Of a DNA stretch of 64,000 bases, positions 28,684 through 37,288 are shown piece after piece (position 1 is the stretch's first letter; every line of letters begins with the position of its first letter). This DNA comes from CAVPNY01 sp963706905. Lineage in GTDB: Bacteria; Chloroflexota; Anaerolineae; Anaerolineales; UBA4823. A program made the position numbers and the translations under genes. Where the stretch lies: contig CAVPNY010000018.1 in assembly GCA_963706905.1 (NCBI GenBank), positions 62,001-126,000 on the forward strand, read 5' to 3'. Under the pieces are notes generated by a model that saw only the letters and a program-made list of their open reading frames with translations, had not been told where the DNA came from and did no database searches.

Positions 28684-30414
28684 TTATTTGCTCTTCATCC
28701 GTTCCAGAATAGCCATTAATTTCTCATTTCCGCTTGCGGGAGGCCGCCAATCAACCTGAATGCAGGCGGCATTCTGGGCTGTCAGGCTCTCGGTGAAAGT
28801 TTCAAGTCCTACATTGATGGCTGCCATCGGCTGCTTAATAGTACTCAAGTTGACTTCGGGAAATTCAGAACGACGAGTTTTCGCCGCGTTCGGATCGAGT
28901 TTTTGAACAATTCGACCAACATAGCGAGCGGCCTGGTCGTTGCTGTAAAATATTTTCACACCGGCTGCCGCCAATTGACCCACCTGTTTTTCAATATCTT
29001 GTGGATCCTCATCTGTCCCGGACACGACTGCTGCCACCTCCAAATGTCGGCCCTCTTGCCTGGCATGCACGCGTGCTCTGGTAATGGTGGGTGCCAGCTC
29101 GCTGGCTGGATCTGGGTGAGCGCCAAATCCCAATACCACATCGATCAGAATAACCGCAACCGTCGGATCATGGGCTTCAATTTCCAGGCGACGGTTTCGC
29201 AGGTCATTGTCCATCATCGGGTGCAGGCGACCAACGGTAAATTCATCTTCCCCCAGGTCGAGGATGGTGTGTTCCTGGCTGGTAAGCGAGTCTGCTAGGC
29301 GGTATTGTTTGTCCAAAGGGGCGTTAGAGTAAACTCTGGGTAAATAATCCCGCAAGACGAGGAGTGTTTCGTATGCCAGAGTTCCTCCAGAGAAGAGACC
29401 GCGCAGGTAGCGTTGACCGGGTGCAAAACTACCCAGATCGATCCCTATTGGTGGGTGTGCCTCAGGCGGTGTGGCTGCGAATTGCACCGCCATTTCAGCG
29501 GTTTCATCGAAAGAAGGGGCGAAATAAACGTTATCTATCCGGCGGGTGGCGGTCGAATAACCGATAAAATCCACCACTACGGGTTTCTGGGATAAACGGG
29601 CCGCATCGATTAGGTCACCTGCCATCCGGGAAGAAGGCGGCTTAGATATTAATACTATGACTTTAGTGTCTGGATCACGATCGAGTAAGTCTAGCCCCTG
29701 GCGAGCTGTCATTGCACCCACCTGCTCAGATAGATCGCGCCCACCCGTTCCCAGTGCATGGGTGATCCCGCCCCCGAACTGGTGGATGCGAGATGTGACT
29801 TGCTGCAATCCGGTGCCAGACGCGGCGACCACTCCAATGGGACCACGGCGGATCCTGTTGGCAAAACCCAGCCCAACCCCGTTCACAATGGCTGTCCCAC
29901 AATCTGGTCCCATGACCAGCAGGCCTTTTTCCCGGGCAGTTTGCTTCAGCTCAATCTCATCATCCAGCGCGACGTTATCGCTGTAAAGAAAAACATGTTT
30001 GTTCAGGCGCAGTGCTTTTCGGGCCACGCCTGCGGCAAAGCGACCTGGGACTGAGACAAACACCCATTGAGCTGCAGGATTCATCTGCACTGCCGATTCC
30101 AGGCTCTTAGGGTGGTAGTCTCCTCCAACCTCCCCTTTGCGACGGGATGCCAGGAGTTCATCCACCTTTGCCAGCCCAGCCTGAGCCTTTAGTTCGTCTT
30201 CAGCTTTAATGACAATAACCAGATCATCCATCCCTGCAGACTGTACCTCTGGTGCTAACAGATCACCCTGCGCTAATAAATTCTTGTTGGCTTCTGTCCC
30301 CATCACAACCCCTGCGTCGAGGACACCCTGCAGACCAGCGAGTGATCGTTGCAATTGCATCAAGACGATTAAGTCGAAGTAAACACCGGAACGAACTTCA
30401 CCCTTTGTTGTCAT
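28684..30414 (-). CDS. FdrA/AllF-like protein, copy B, with AllG N-terminal segment fused at its C terminus
   Basis: A 576-residue FdrA-family protein. It has VVMGTEANK near 40, VPGRFAAG near 123, the family MGPDCGTAIVNGVGLGFAN near 169-187, and IGVVAASGTGLQQVTS. The last about 50 residues, INVGLETFTESL to VDWRPPASG, match residues 19-48 of AllG copy A rather than the FdrA core. The start ATG overlaps the CaiB stop (ATGA). It is expected to act with the AllG copy B encoded two genes downstream. It is the more canonical of the two FdrA copies. Confidence 0.9.
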   Translation of the reverse strand: MTTKGEVRSGVYFDLIVLMQLQRSLAGLQGVLDAGVVMGTEANKNLLAQGDLLAPEVQSAGMDDLVIVIKAEDELKAQAGLAKVDELLASRRKGEVGGDYHPKSLESAVQMNPAAQWVFVSVPGRFAAGVARKALRLNKHVFLYSDNVALDDEIELKQTAREKGLLVMGPDCGTAIVNGVGLGFANRIRRGPIGVVAASGTGLQQVTSRIHQFGGGITHALGTGGRDLSEQVGAMTARQGLDLLDRDPDTKVIVLISKPPSSRMAGDLIDAARLSQKPVVVDFIGYSTATRRIDNVYFAPSFDETAEMAVQFAATPPEAHPPIGIDLGSFAPGQRYLRGLFSGGTLAYETLLVLRDYLPRVYSNAPLDKQYRLADSLTSQEHTILDLGEDEFTVGRLHPMMDNDLRNRRLEIEAHDPTVAVILIDVVLGFGAHPDPASELAPTITRARVHARQEGRHLEVAAVVSGTDEDPQDIEKQVGQLAAAGVKIFYSNDQAARYVGRIVQKLDPNAAKTRRSEFPEVNLSTIKQPMAAINVGLETFTESLTAQNAACIQVDWRPPASGNEKLMAILERMKSK

Positions 30415-31676
30415 AAAGTCTCCTCGATCCCTAAACTAGATCGACCTCGATCGCGTAGGCTGGCCACCTCATCGGCAGAATATCCCAACAATGTAACCAG
30501 GATTTCTTCGGTATGCTCTCCCAGCAACGGCGGTGGACGATGCGCCTGCGCCGGTGTATTGGACATTTTATATGGATAGCCGGGAAAGCCTAACAAGCCG
30601 GCGGTTGGATGCTCAATCTCTATCTTTAATTGGCGTTCCTTTGCCTGAGGATGATTGAATACATCTGCGATCGTATTGATCAACCCGCTGGGAATCCCGG
30701 CCTCATGCAGGCTGGCTACCCACTCGTTCGCATCGCGGGTAGCGAAGGCTTCGTTCAATGTCTCCTGCAATGCGACCCGATTTGCCACCCGGTCCTGATT
30801 GGTGGCAAATCGACTGTCGGCTTTCAGTTCCGGATGGCCGACTACCTCACATAACATTTCCCATTGCCTGGCATTGGCTGCCCCCAGGACAAACCATCGA
30901 TCGCGGGCTTGGAAAACTTCATAGGGAGCGATGTTGAAGTGCGCGTTGCCCATCCGGCGGGGTTCGATTCCACCAATCAGGTAATTGGATGCCACATTCG
31001 CCAGGATGGCCACTGAGCTATCCAACAATGAGAGGTCTACCAGTTGTCCCTCTCCGCTGATGTCCCTGGCGCGCAGTGCTGCCAGGATGGCAGTTGCTGC
31101 GAATATCCCGGTGGTTATATCTATGATCGACACCCCCACTCGAAAGGGCGGACCCTCCACTGGTCCAGTCATGCCCATGATCCCGCCTTCGGCCTGCATG
31201 ACAAAATCGTAGCCGGGTCGCTCGGCGTATGGACCGGTGCGTCCATAACCTGTGATCGAGCAGTAGATCAGGTGAGGATTCAAGGCTTTTAGATCCTCGA
31301 ATCCCAAACCCATCTTATCCAAAGTCCCGGTGCGAAAATTCTCAACCAGTACGTCCGAGACTGCGGCTAACCGCTTAATAATTTCCTTTCCTTCAGGGCT
31401 CTTTAAATTGATGGTAAGGCTGCGCTTACTGCGGTTGATCGCTAAGTAGTAGGTCGACTCACCTGGATATGACTCATTCGGTTTGCCAACGAATGGCGGT
31501 CCCCATCCACGGCTCTCGTCTCCAAGTTTGGGCAGCTCTACCTTAATCACATCCGCCCCCAGGTCCCCCAACATCATGGTGCAGAAAGGGCCGGCCAGGG
31601 CGCGTGACAGATCCAGCACCCGGATGTCTCCAACTGGTCGCATCATACCTTCTCCGTGTTGTTGGTTTTTGATCAT
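30411..31676 (-). CDS. CaiB/BaiF-family (class III) CoA-transferase
   Basis: A 421-residue type III CoA-transferase. The N-terminal motif is VLDLSRALAGPFCTMMLGDL. INRSKRSLTINLKSPEG and the catalytic-Asp region VGVSIIDITTGIFA are present, and the C terminus has PPPLLGEHTEEIL. It moves CoA between carboxylic acids and would make or consume an acyl-CoA in the cluster B pathway. It appears to be the first gene of that operon; its upstream flank is occupied by insertion sequences, so the original promoter may lie within 31677-31834 or have been displaced. Confidence 0.93.
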   Translation of the reverse strand: MIKNQQHGEGMMRPVGDIRVLDLSRALAGPFCTMMLGDLGADVIKVELPKLGDESRGWGPPFVGKPNESYPGESTYYLAINRSKRSLTINLKSPEGKEIIKRLAAVSDVLVENFRTGTLDKMGLGFEDLKALNPHLIYCSITGYGRTGPYAERPGYDFVMQAEGGIMGMTGPVEGPPFRVGVSIIDITTGIFAATAILAALRARDISGEGQLVDLSLLDSSVAILANVASNYLIGGIEPRRMGNAHFNIAPYEVFQARDRWFVLGAANARQWEMLCEVVGHPELKADSRFATNQDRVANRVALQETLNEAFATRDANEWVASLHEAGIPSGLINTIADVFNHPQAKERQLKIEIEHPTAGLLGFPGYPYKMSNTPAQAHRPPPLLGEHTEEILVTLLGYSADEVASLRDRGRSSLGIEETL

Positions 31677-31834
31677 TCGATGAGATAGTTTTATAGTGAC
31701 CTGAATTATGTGAGGCTCGCTGATAGTGTCTAAATTATGCTGTAAATTCCGAGCTAACGCCCGTAAGTCAGCAATAGAACACTATCTGATCTCTTCAGTA
31801 TAATTATATAACTGATAATTGAGGAAATAAACAG
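31677..31834. other. short intergenic stretch before the insertion sequences
   Basis: No gene seen. GATAGTGT near 31722 and ACACTATC near 31778 form a distant inverted repeat of 8 bp, possibly the remains of a small element. The stretch is AT-rich and should include the promoter of the CaiB-led operon on the minus strand. Confidence 0.3.
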
Positions 31835-31842
31835 TAATAGGG
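31835..31842 (+). repeat. 8-bp target duplication, left copy
   Basis: TAATAGGG here and again at 33187-33194 exactly flank the element 31843-33186. The right copy includes the terminal GGG and TA of the neighbouring IS630 element. Confidence 0.85.
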
Positions 31843-33186
31843 GTGACTGTTTCAAAACTGGTAAAAGTGGGGTTTAATAGCGTTTCCGGGACGATCTTAC
31901 CTATCATTCCGGAAACAAACCTAAAAGAAACGGTAGACCAATTATATGCGCCTCAGTCTGCAATTACCAGTGGTTGAACCGGAGCAATTTCTTGAGCCGG
32001 AGCAGTGTGCCAATGCGAAGTGCAAGGGGAAATACTTCCGGTTGCGCCAGGAAGTGCCGAAAAACGTGCGGGATATGCAATACGACCAGGTGATAGCCCG
32101 CCGTTATGAGTGCTTGCGTTGTCAGCGCACCTTCCGGGTCTATCCGCAAGGGGTGTTAGCCGGGCAGTTCTCGCAGCGGGTGAAGGGGATCGGCGTGATG
32201 TTGTACGTGTTGGGGTTGAGTTATGGAGCGGTAGCGTTGGTGCTGAGCGCCTTAGGGGTCTGGATGTGCAAAGCGACGGTGTATCGGGCGGTGCAGAGCA
32301 CAGCGGAACGGGTTCCCGGGATGAAATGCGAGCATTTCCTGGAAGGCTATCGCACCCGAGCCCTGGGAGCGGATGTGACCAGTGTGAAATGCAAAGGCAA
32401 ATGGTTGCCGATCGGGATTACGGTGGATGCCATCAGCGGTTTGGTGCTGACCATCGATCACCTGTCTGGTGAAGATGCCGAAATCCTGAAAGCATGGGTG
32501 GCTCCCATTGCCCAGAGCGTGGATGCCCGCATCCTGGTCACAGATGATGCGGATGCTTTCAAGACCGTTGCCGATGAGCAGGGCTTGTTCCAGCAGGTAT
32601 GCAAGAGCCACGTCGTCCGCAATACGGAAGCTCTCATCGAGAACCTGAGCCAGCAGATCCAGGCTGGAGCGGATCGCTCTCTGCTGGAACTAGGGATTGA
32701 GCCGCAACAAGCTTTGGCGGATCTGCACCAATTAGCGGAACTCATGCGCAGCCGCCTGCCAGAGCAACAGCCCCAACTCGAAACCCTCTTCCTGCGCTAC
32801 GCAGCTGCACCCGCACCGCGCCCGGGTCAATCGGCTAGTCTTGCCTATCGCCTACGCAACCTGTTCCTGGACCGTTGGAACCTGTGGCCGCGCTTGACCT
32901 TCTATCGCACCTGGAAGAATGCCAAGGGCGAAGCCATCTTGGATGGCACCAACAACGCCAGCGAACGCGCCATTGGGTGGTGGATCAAGGAGCGCTATCG
33001 TTCCATGCGCGGCTACAAACGCCATCAGTCTGCTCTGAATGTCAGCCGTTTGATCGCCTATTGTGGTAATCACCTGGCTCATGGGCTTGATTTGGCGCAA
33101 CTCGTAGCGTGATTTCATCCGCTAACTTAATCATAGTGTGTTCCATTGCTTGGCAATCAGCTATTTACCATTCTTGAAACGATCAC
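31843..33186 (+). mobile_element. insertion sequence, 1344 bp, DDE transposase, 8-bp target duplication
   Basis: The ends are 23-bp inverted repeats (31843-31865 against 33164-33186, 19 of 23 identical) beginning GTGA and sharing GTTTCAA and TGGTAAA blocks. They are bounded by a perfect 8-bp direct repeat. A single plus-strand gene fills the element. Repeat length and duplication size fit families such as ISL3 or IS256, but the transposase sequence does not let me assign one. The element is structurally complete, suggesting recent movement. Confidence 0.88.
31946..33112 (+). CDS. DDE transposase with N-terminal zinc finger
   Basis: A 388-residue transposase. An N-terminal zinc-finger-like part has C21, C26 and C56-x2-C59. 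A putative DDE core follows: Asp143 in LGADVTSVK, Asp200 in ILVTDDADAF, and Glu340 in TNNASERAIGW, with the motif ERYRSMRGYKR just after it. SHVVRNTEAL resembles Mutator-like transposases. The gene is intact and preceded by no obvious ribosome site. It mobilises the surrounding 1344-bp element. Family assignment remains open. Confidence 0.82.
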   Translation: MRLSLQLPVVEPEQFLEPEQCANAKCKGKYFRLRQEVPKNVRDMQYDQVIARRYECLRCQRTFRVYPQGVLAGQFSQRVKGIGVMLYVLGLSYGAVALVLSALGVWMCKATVYRAVQSTAERVPGMKCEHFLEGYRTRALGADVTSVKCKGKWLPIGITVDAISGLVLTIDHLSGEDAEILKAWVAPIAQSVDARILVTDDADAFKTVADEQGLFQQVCKSHVVRNTEALIENLSQQIQAGADRSLLELGIEPQQALADLHQLAELMRSRLPEQQPQLETLFLRYAAAPAPRPGQSASLAYRLRNLFLDRWNLWPRLTFYRTWKNAKGEAILDGTNNASERAIGWWIKERYRSMRGYKRHQSALNVSRLIAYCGNHLAHGLDLAQLVA

Positions 33187-33191
33187 TAATA

Positions 33192-34503
33192 GGGCAATCG
33201 CATCTACTGATCCTTGCGGATTAAGCTAAACTATGGTTTGATAGGCCGCATGGCCAAAAAAGAACTTAAGAGCTGGAAGGAAGAACGTCGAAAACGCGCC
33301 TGGAAGTTATACCAAGCAGGTTGGGCGCAGAAACAAATCGCCGAAGCGTTGGGCGTCACCAAAGGAGCAGTCAGCCAATGGATCAAAGCAGGCAAGGAAG
33401 GAGGGGAAGCGGCGCTCAACTCGAAAAAGTCCAGCGGTTCTCCTCGCCGGTTGAGCACGGAAGAACGGCGGCGCATTCCAGGGCTATTAGAACGTGGGGC
33501 AGAGAGCTTCGGTTTTCGGGGCAATCTATGGACTTGTCCACGGGTAGCGCAGGTCATCGAACGCGAGTTGGGCGTGAAGTACCACCCTGCCCATGTGAGC
33601 CGCATTCTGAAAGAGCTGGGTTGGACACCCCAGAAGCCCATTCGACGAGCCAAACAGCGCAAGGAAGCTGAGATCCAGCGATGGAAAGCAGAGCGGTGGC
33701 CAGAGTTGAAAAAAAGGCAGCCCAAGAAGGACGAACGATCGTCTTCATAGACGAGTCGGGCTTCTATCTGCTGCCGATGGTGGTGCACACCTATGCCCCT
33801 TGCGGTTGCACACCGATTTTGAAGGAGTATTTGTCCTATGACCATCTCTCGGTGATCGGCGCAGTGACGCCGCAAGGCAGGTTGTTTCTCAAAACGTATA
33901 TGCATTCGATTACCAGCCGTGAAGTGGTCGCTTTTCTGGGACAGCTTCAGCGCTTGATCCCTGGCTTGCTGCTGGTGATTTGGGATGGCAGCCCAACTCA
34001 TCGCTCACAGTTTCTTAGAGATTACCTGGCATCTGGAGCCACCCAGCGCCTTCATCTTGAAAGATTACCTGGATATGCTCCGGAACTCAACCCGACCGAG
34101 TGGGTCTGGAGCTATCTGAAACTGGCTGATCTGGCCAATATCGCATGTGACCACCTTCCTGAGCTGGATGCTCATTTGTATAAAGCTAAGAAACGATTGC
34201 AGCATAAACCCAATTTGATCCAGGCGTTCATCCATGATGCAGGCTACGAAGTTTAGATTATTATGCAGAGATCAGTAAATTGTTTTAACTGAAAAACACT
34301 CGGATTCAGCCATTTTCAGCTTGTGGGCTTCGCTTACGGTTATTGTTTAGCGGTCAGAAGGCGAAAATATCATCAACTGCGACAATAAAAACAATTCCTT
34401 CCTTTGATCTGCTGATATTTTGGAACGTATTTTTGCAAATCCGTACCTAAAAAGAGGTAAAACCGCTTATTTTCGAGTTGTCAGACATAAGATGCAATTG
34501 CCC
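33192..34503 (+). mobile_element. IS630-family insertion sequence, 1312 bp
   Basis: Terminal inverted repeats GGGCAATCGCATCT (33192-33205) and its near-perfect partner (34490-34503, 13 of 14) are flanked by TA at 33190-33191 and 34504-34505, the TA target duplication of the IS630/Tc1 group. The transposase is encoded in two overlapping frames. About 245 bases at the right end are non-coding and unusually AT-rich. The left end abuts the other insertion sequence. Confidence 0.9.
33250..34256 (+). CDS. IS630-family transposase, two frames joined at an A7 slippage site
   Basis: The first frame (ATG 33250 to 33750) gives a helix-turn-helix DNA-binding half with LYQAGWAQKQIAEALGVTKG and HVSRILKELGWTPQ. 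The second frame (to 34256) gives the DDE half with IVFIDESGFYLLP, VIWDGSPTHRS and GYAPELNPTEWVWSYLK. Seven A residues at 33709-33715 (TTG AAA AAA AGG) allow a -1 shift that joins the two into about 335 residues. Several IS630 members use such shifts, so this is probably regulated expression rather than damage. Confidence 0.87.
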
Positions 34504-34526
34504 TAGTAATCGCGCAATACAGGCAT

Positions 34527-34614
34527 GTGTGGGTCAAGGTCTGTGATTGCGGGCTGGCGCATCAAATTGAAGAGCCTCCCCAGCACTGGCAGCCAGTTCA
34601 CGTTTTGGCTGCCA
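34527..34614 (+). pseudogene. degraded C-terminal remnant of a histidine kinase
   Basis: Two pieces resemble the end of the kinase at 12338-13753. The first is VWVKVCDCG (compare VWVKVSDTG). The second, in another frame, is GWRIKLKSLPSTGSQFTFWLP (compare the GGRIDVESSPGTGSQFTLWLP end). The stretch between these motifs in an intact kinase (about 45 residues) is deleted. The remnant sits 22 bases right of the IS630 end, as if the insertion or a linked deletion removed the rest of a two-component locus next to the HtrA gene. Confidence 0.65.
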
Positions 34615-34623
34615 GTGTTTTTT
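34584..34623 (+). terminator. rho-independent terminator of the lost kinase gene
   Basis: CACTGGCAGCC and GGCTGCCAGTG (11-bp stem) are followed by six T residues. The left arm lies within the remnant's coding sequence. It should isolate the HtrA gene from transcription out of the insertion sequences. Confidence 0.75.
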
Positions 34624-34751
34624 GAACGACAGTCAAGCTGGTCCTTAAACTTACCTTAAGGTAGTCCTTAGGTTCAGGTAAAGACGCTAGGGGGAGAGTC
34701 GGGTATTCTATATCTCAAATTCCAATTTCAATAACTTTGATGGAGATAAGA

Positions 34752-36525
34752 ATGAAAAAACCCGCATTTATTTTGGTGAGCCTCCTGGTCCTGGTTTCTG
34801 TGCTGCTCTCGGCGTGCAGCGCGGCGCCAGCGATTTCAGAGCAAGCTGCCAATGCTCTCGAAGAGCAAGTTGACCGCCTCCTGCAAGAGCGGTTGGGCGA
34901 GATCCTTCCGCAGGCTCAGGCCGCTGAAAGCGCCGCACAGCCTGCTAATGAAGACGCGCCGGTTAACCCGGTTGCCCCGGCCGATACTGGCCTGCTGGCA
35001 GCCTATGAGCAAACCCTGACGGAGATCTACGAGTTTGTCAATCCTTCTGTGGTGAATATTCGAGTCGTCACCAGCGCGAGTAACGTTTTAGGTGGCGAAG
35101 GACTCCCAGAAATCCCCGGCTTGCCCAATATTCCAGGTTTGCCGGAGGATGGCAGCCTGCCGTTCAGCCAGGGCCTTGGCTCAGGCTTTGTCTGGGACGA
35201 GCAGGGCCATATCGTGACCAACAACCATGTTGTCGAAAATGCTGAGAAAATCGAAGTCACTTTCCATGATGGCACGGTTGCCGAAGCTGCGCTGGTTGGA
35301 GCCGACCCGGATAGCGATCTGGCGGTTATCAAAGTCGATCTGCCCGATGGTCAGTTGCTACCGGTTGTAATGGCCGATTCAGACCAGGTTAAAGTCGGTG
35401 AGCTGGGCATTGCCATTGGCAATCCCTACGGGCTGGATGGCACCATGACGGTGGGCATCATCAGCGCCCTGGGACGCGTGCTCGCCAGCGACCTGGAAAA
35501 CCTCAGCGGCACTTCCTACAGTATCCCGAATATCATCCAGACCGATGCCCCGATCAATCCGGGCAACTCTGGCGGCGTGCTGGTGAATGACCAGGGTCAG
35601 GTGCTTGGCGTGACCTTCGCCATTGAATCTGCGACAGGATCAAGCGCCGGGATCGGTTTTGTAATCCCATCTGCCATCGTCAAGCGGGTTGTTCCATCCT
35701 TGATTGAAACAGGCGTGTACGAGCACCCTTATCTGGGCATTAGCGGCCTCTCGTTGACCCCCGATCTGGCAGAGGCGATGAACCTGGATACGGATCAGCG
35801 CGGCGCCCTGGTGGCAACCGTGGTTTCCGGCGGCCCGGCAGATGAAGCTGGTCTGCTTCCCAGTGAGGATCAGGTAACAGTTGATGGGCAGTCAATCGGC
35901 GTAGGCGGCGATGTGATCACCGCTTTCCAGGGGCTGCCCGTGAAAGAAATGGACGACCTGATCTCATACCTATCCTCGCAAGGCCAGGTTGGACAAGAAG
36001 TTACTCTGACGATCCTGCGCAATGGGCAGGAGCAGGAAGTTCAGGTGACCCTTGGCGCTCGCCCGATGGAAGAAGCGCGCGCTGTGCAGACTGAGATGAC
36101 TGAAGAACCCAATCAGCCCGTTCAGCCTGGTCAACCTGAGCAACCTGATCAGCCTACTAAACCTGAGCACGACTAACAGCAATGTCTACCTGGGGATCGT
36201 TGGTATGACCATGTTCTCCGATATTGCCGGGGCAATGGATTTACCGGCTGATCAGACTGGCGTGCTGGTGATCGAAGTCCAGCAAGACAGCCCGGCGGAT
36301 GAAGCTGGCTTACGGGCTGGGAGTGAGCAATTCACCCTGCAAGGCGAGACCGTAACGATTGGCGGAGACGTGATCACAGAGTTCAACGGGCAAAGTATTA
36401 ACAGCATCGATGAGCTGGTCTCACGAATCCAGTCTTCTGCTGCGGGTGATGAGGTTACCCTGACGATTTTGCGGGGCGGCGAGCAGATGGTAGTGCAGGC
36501 TGTTCTGGCAGAACGCATCAATTAG
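34752..36525 (+). CDS. HtrA/DegP-family serine protease lipoprotein with two PDZ domains, frameshifted
   Basis: An extracytoplasmic protease. Signal peptide and lipobox LLSAC are near residue 19. An acidic, Gln-rich stalk precedes the trypsin-like domain with His in TNNHVVEN, Asp in DPDSDLAVIKV and Ser in INPGNSGGVL. PDZ1 begins YLGISGLSL. After a Pro-rich linker the frame stops at 36176, but a second PDZ domain (NVYLGIVGMTM to LRGGEQMVVQAVLAERIN) follows in the next frame. A one-base indel near 36170 would give one protein of about 590 residues. The ATG is set by GGAGATAAGA upstream. It degrades misfolded envelope proteins. Confidence 0.87.
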
Positions 36526-36559
36526 GACAGGTTTCTAACCGGTCAAACCCCCGTTTTTC

Positions 36560-36600
36560 ATGGATCGGCGGCTGCCTTTGCCCGCCGATCCATTTTTTAT
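36560..36600 (+). terminator. rho-independent terminator after the HtrA gene
   Basis: ATGGATCGGCGG (36560-36571) pairs with CCGCCGATCCAT (36582-36593), followed by a T-rich tail. It lies 35 bases after the HtrA stop and 14 bases before the end of the convergent regulator gene, and may serve both. Confidence 0.85.
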
Positions 36601-36613
36601 TGATAAAAACCCG

Positions 36614-37288
36614 CTATTCTTCTGTTTCGTCCTTGACGTAGCGCATATGGGCGATGCCCTCTTTCAGCGCATATAGGGCCAGCTGTGTGCGGTTCGAAAG
36701 GCGCAGTTTAGCCAGAATATTGGTGATATGCGTGCGCACCGTGCGCTCGCTCACCACCAGCTCGTCGGCGATCTCCTGATTGGTTTTCCCAAGAGCAACC
36801 TGGCGGATGATCTCCATCTCCCGGTCAGTCAGGGCATTTTCGATGTTTGTCTGTGGTTCCGGGTTTTGAATGTCTCGCATCAGCCTGCGAGCTATCTCCG
36901 GCTGAAGGACCGGCTTGTTGTGGTGAGTGTCGCGGATGGCGCGGATCAGCTCATCCGCGGAGGTATCTTTCATAATGTAACCCATCGCCCCAGACTTGAT
37001 CGCTGAGAACACCTGGTGATTCTCGGCGAAGCTGGTCAGCACCAGGATGCGGGCAGCCGGATCATTGCGCTTAATTTCGTTGATCGCCTGCACACCATCC
37101 ATGCGCGGCATAACCAGATCGAGCAAAATTACATCCGGATTGAGCTCCCGGGCGAGACGGACCGCCTCGATGCCATCCGCTGCGCTGCCGACCACCTGCA
37201 TCCCAGGCTCGACGGATAACAGCGCTTGCAATCCATCCCGCACCACTGTATGGTCATCGACGATTAATACCCGAATTGTTTCAGTCAT
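36614..37288 (-). CDS. NarL/FixJ-family response regulator
   Basis: A 224-residue regulator. The receiver domain has DDH at 11-13, phospho-acceptor Asp57 in VILLDLVMPRMDG and Lys in MKDTSA. The C-terminal LuxR-type helix-turn-helix reads LTDREMEIIRQVALGKTN and VSERTVRTHITNILAKL. Its ATG overlaps the kinase stop (ATGA), so it is the output partner of the GAF kinase encoded just upstream. The regulated genes are unknown. HtrA, the TlpA-like protein and the peptide-export locus are nearby. Confidence 0.95.
   Translation of the reverse strand: MTETIRVLIVDDHTVVRDGLQALLSVEPGMQVVGSAADGIEAVRLARELNPDVILLDLVMPRMDGVQAINEIKRNDPAARILVLTSFAENHQVFSAIKSGAMGYIMKDTSADELIRAIRDTHHNKPVLQPEIARRLMRDIQNPEPQTNIENALTDREMEIIRQVALGKTNQEIADELVVSERTVRTHITNILAKLRLSNRTQLALYALKEGIAHMRYVKDETEE

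Larger units (their letters stand above)
34506..34751 (+). other. region between IS630 and the HtrA gene
   Basis: This stretch holds the remnant of a histidine kinase end, its hairpin terminator, and about 125 bases that should carry the HtrA promoter (a TATTCTATATC stretch near 34703). No intact gene. Confidence 0.5.
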
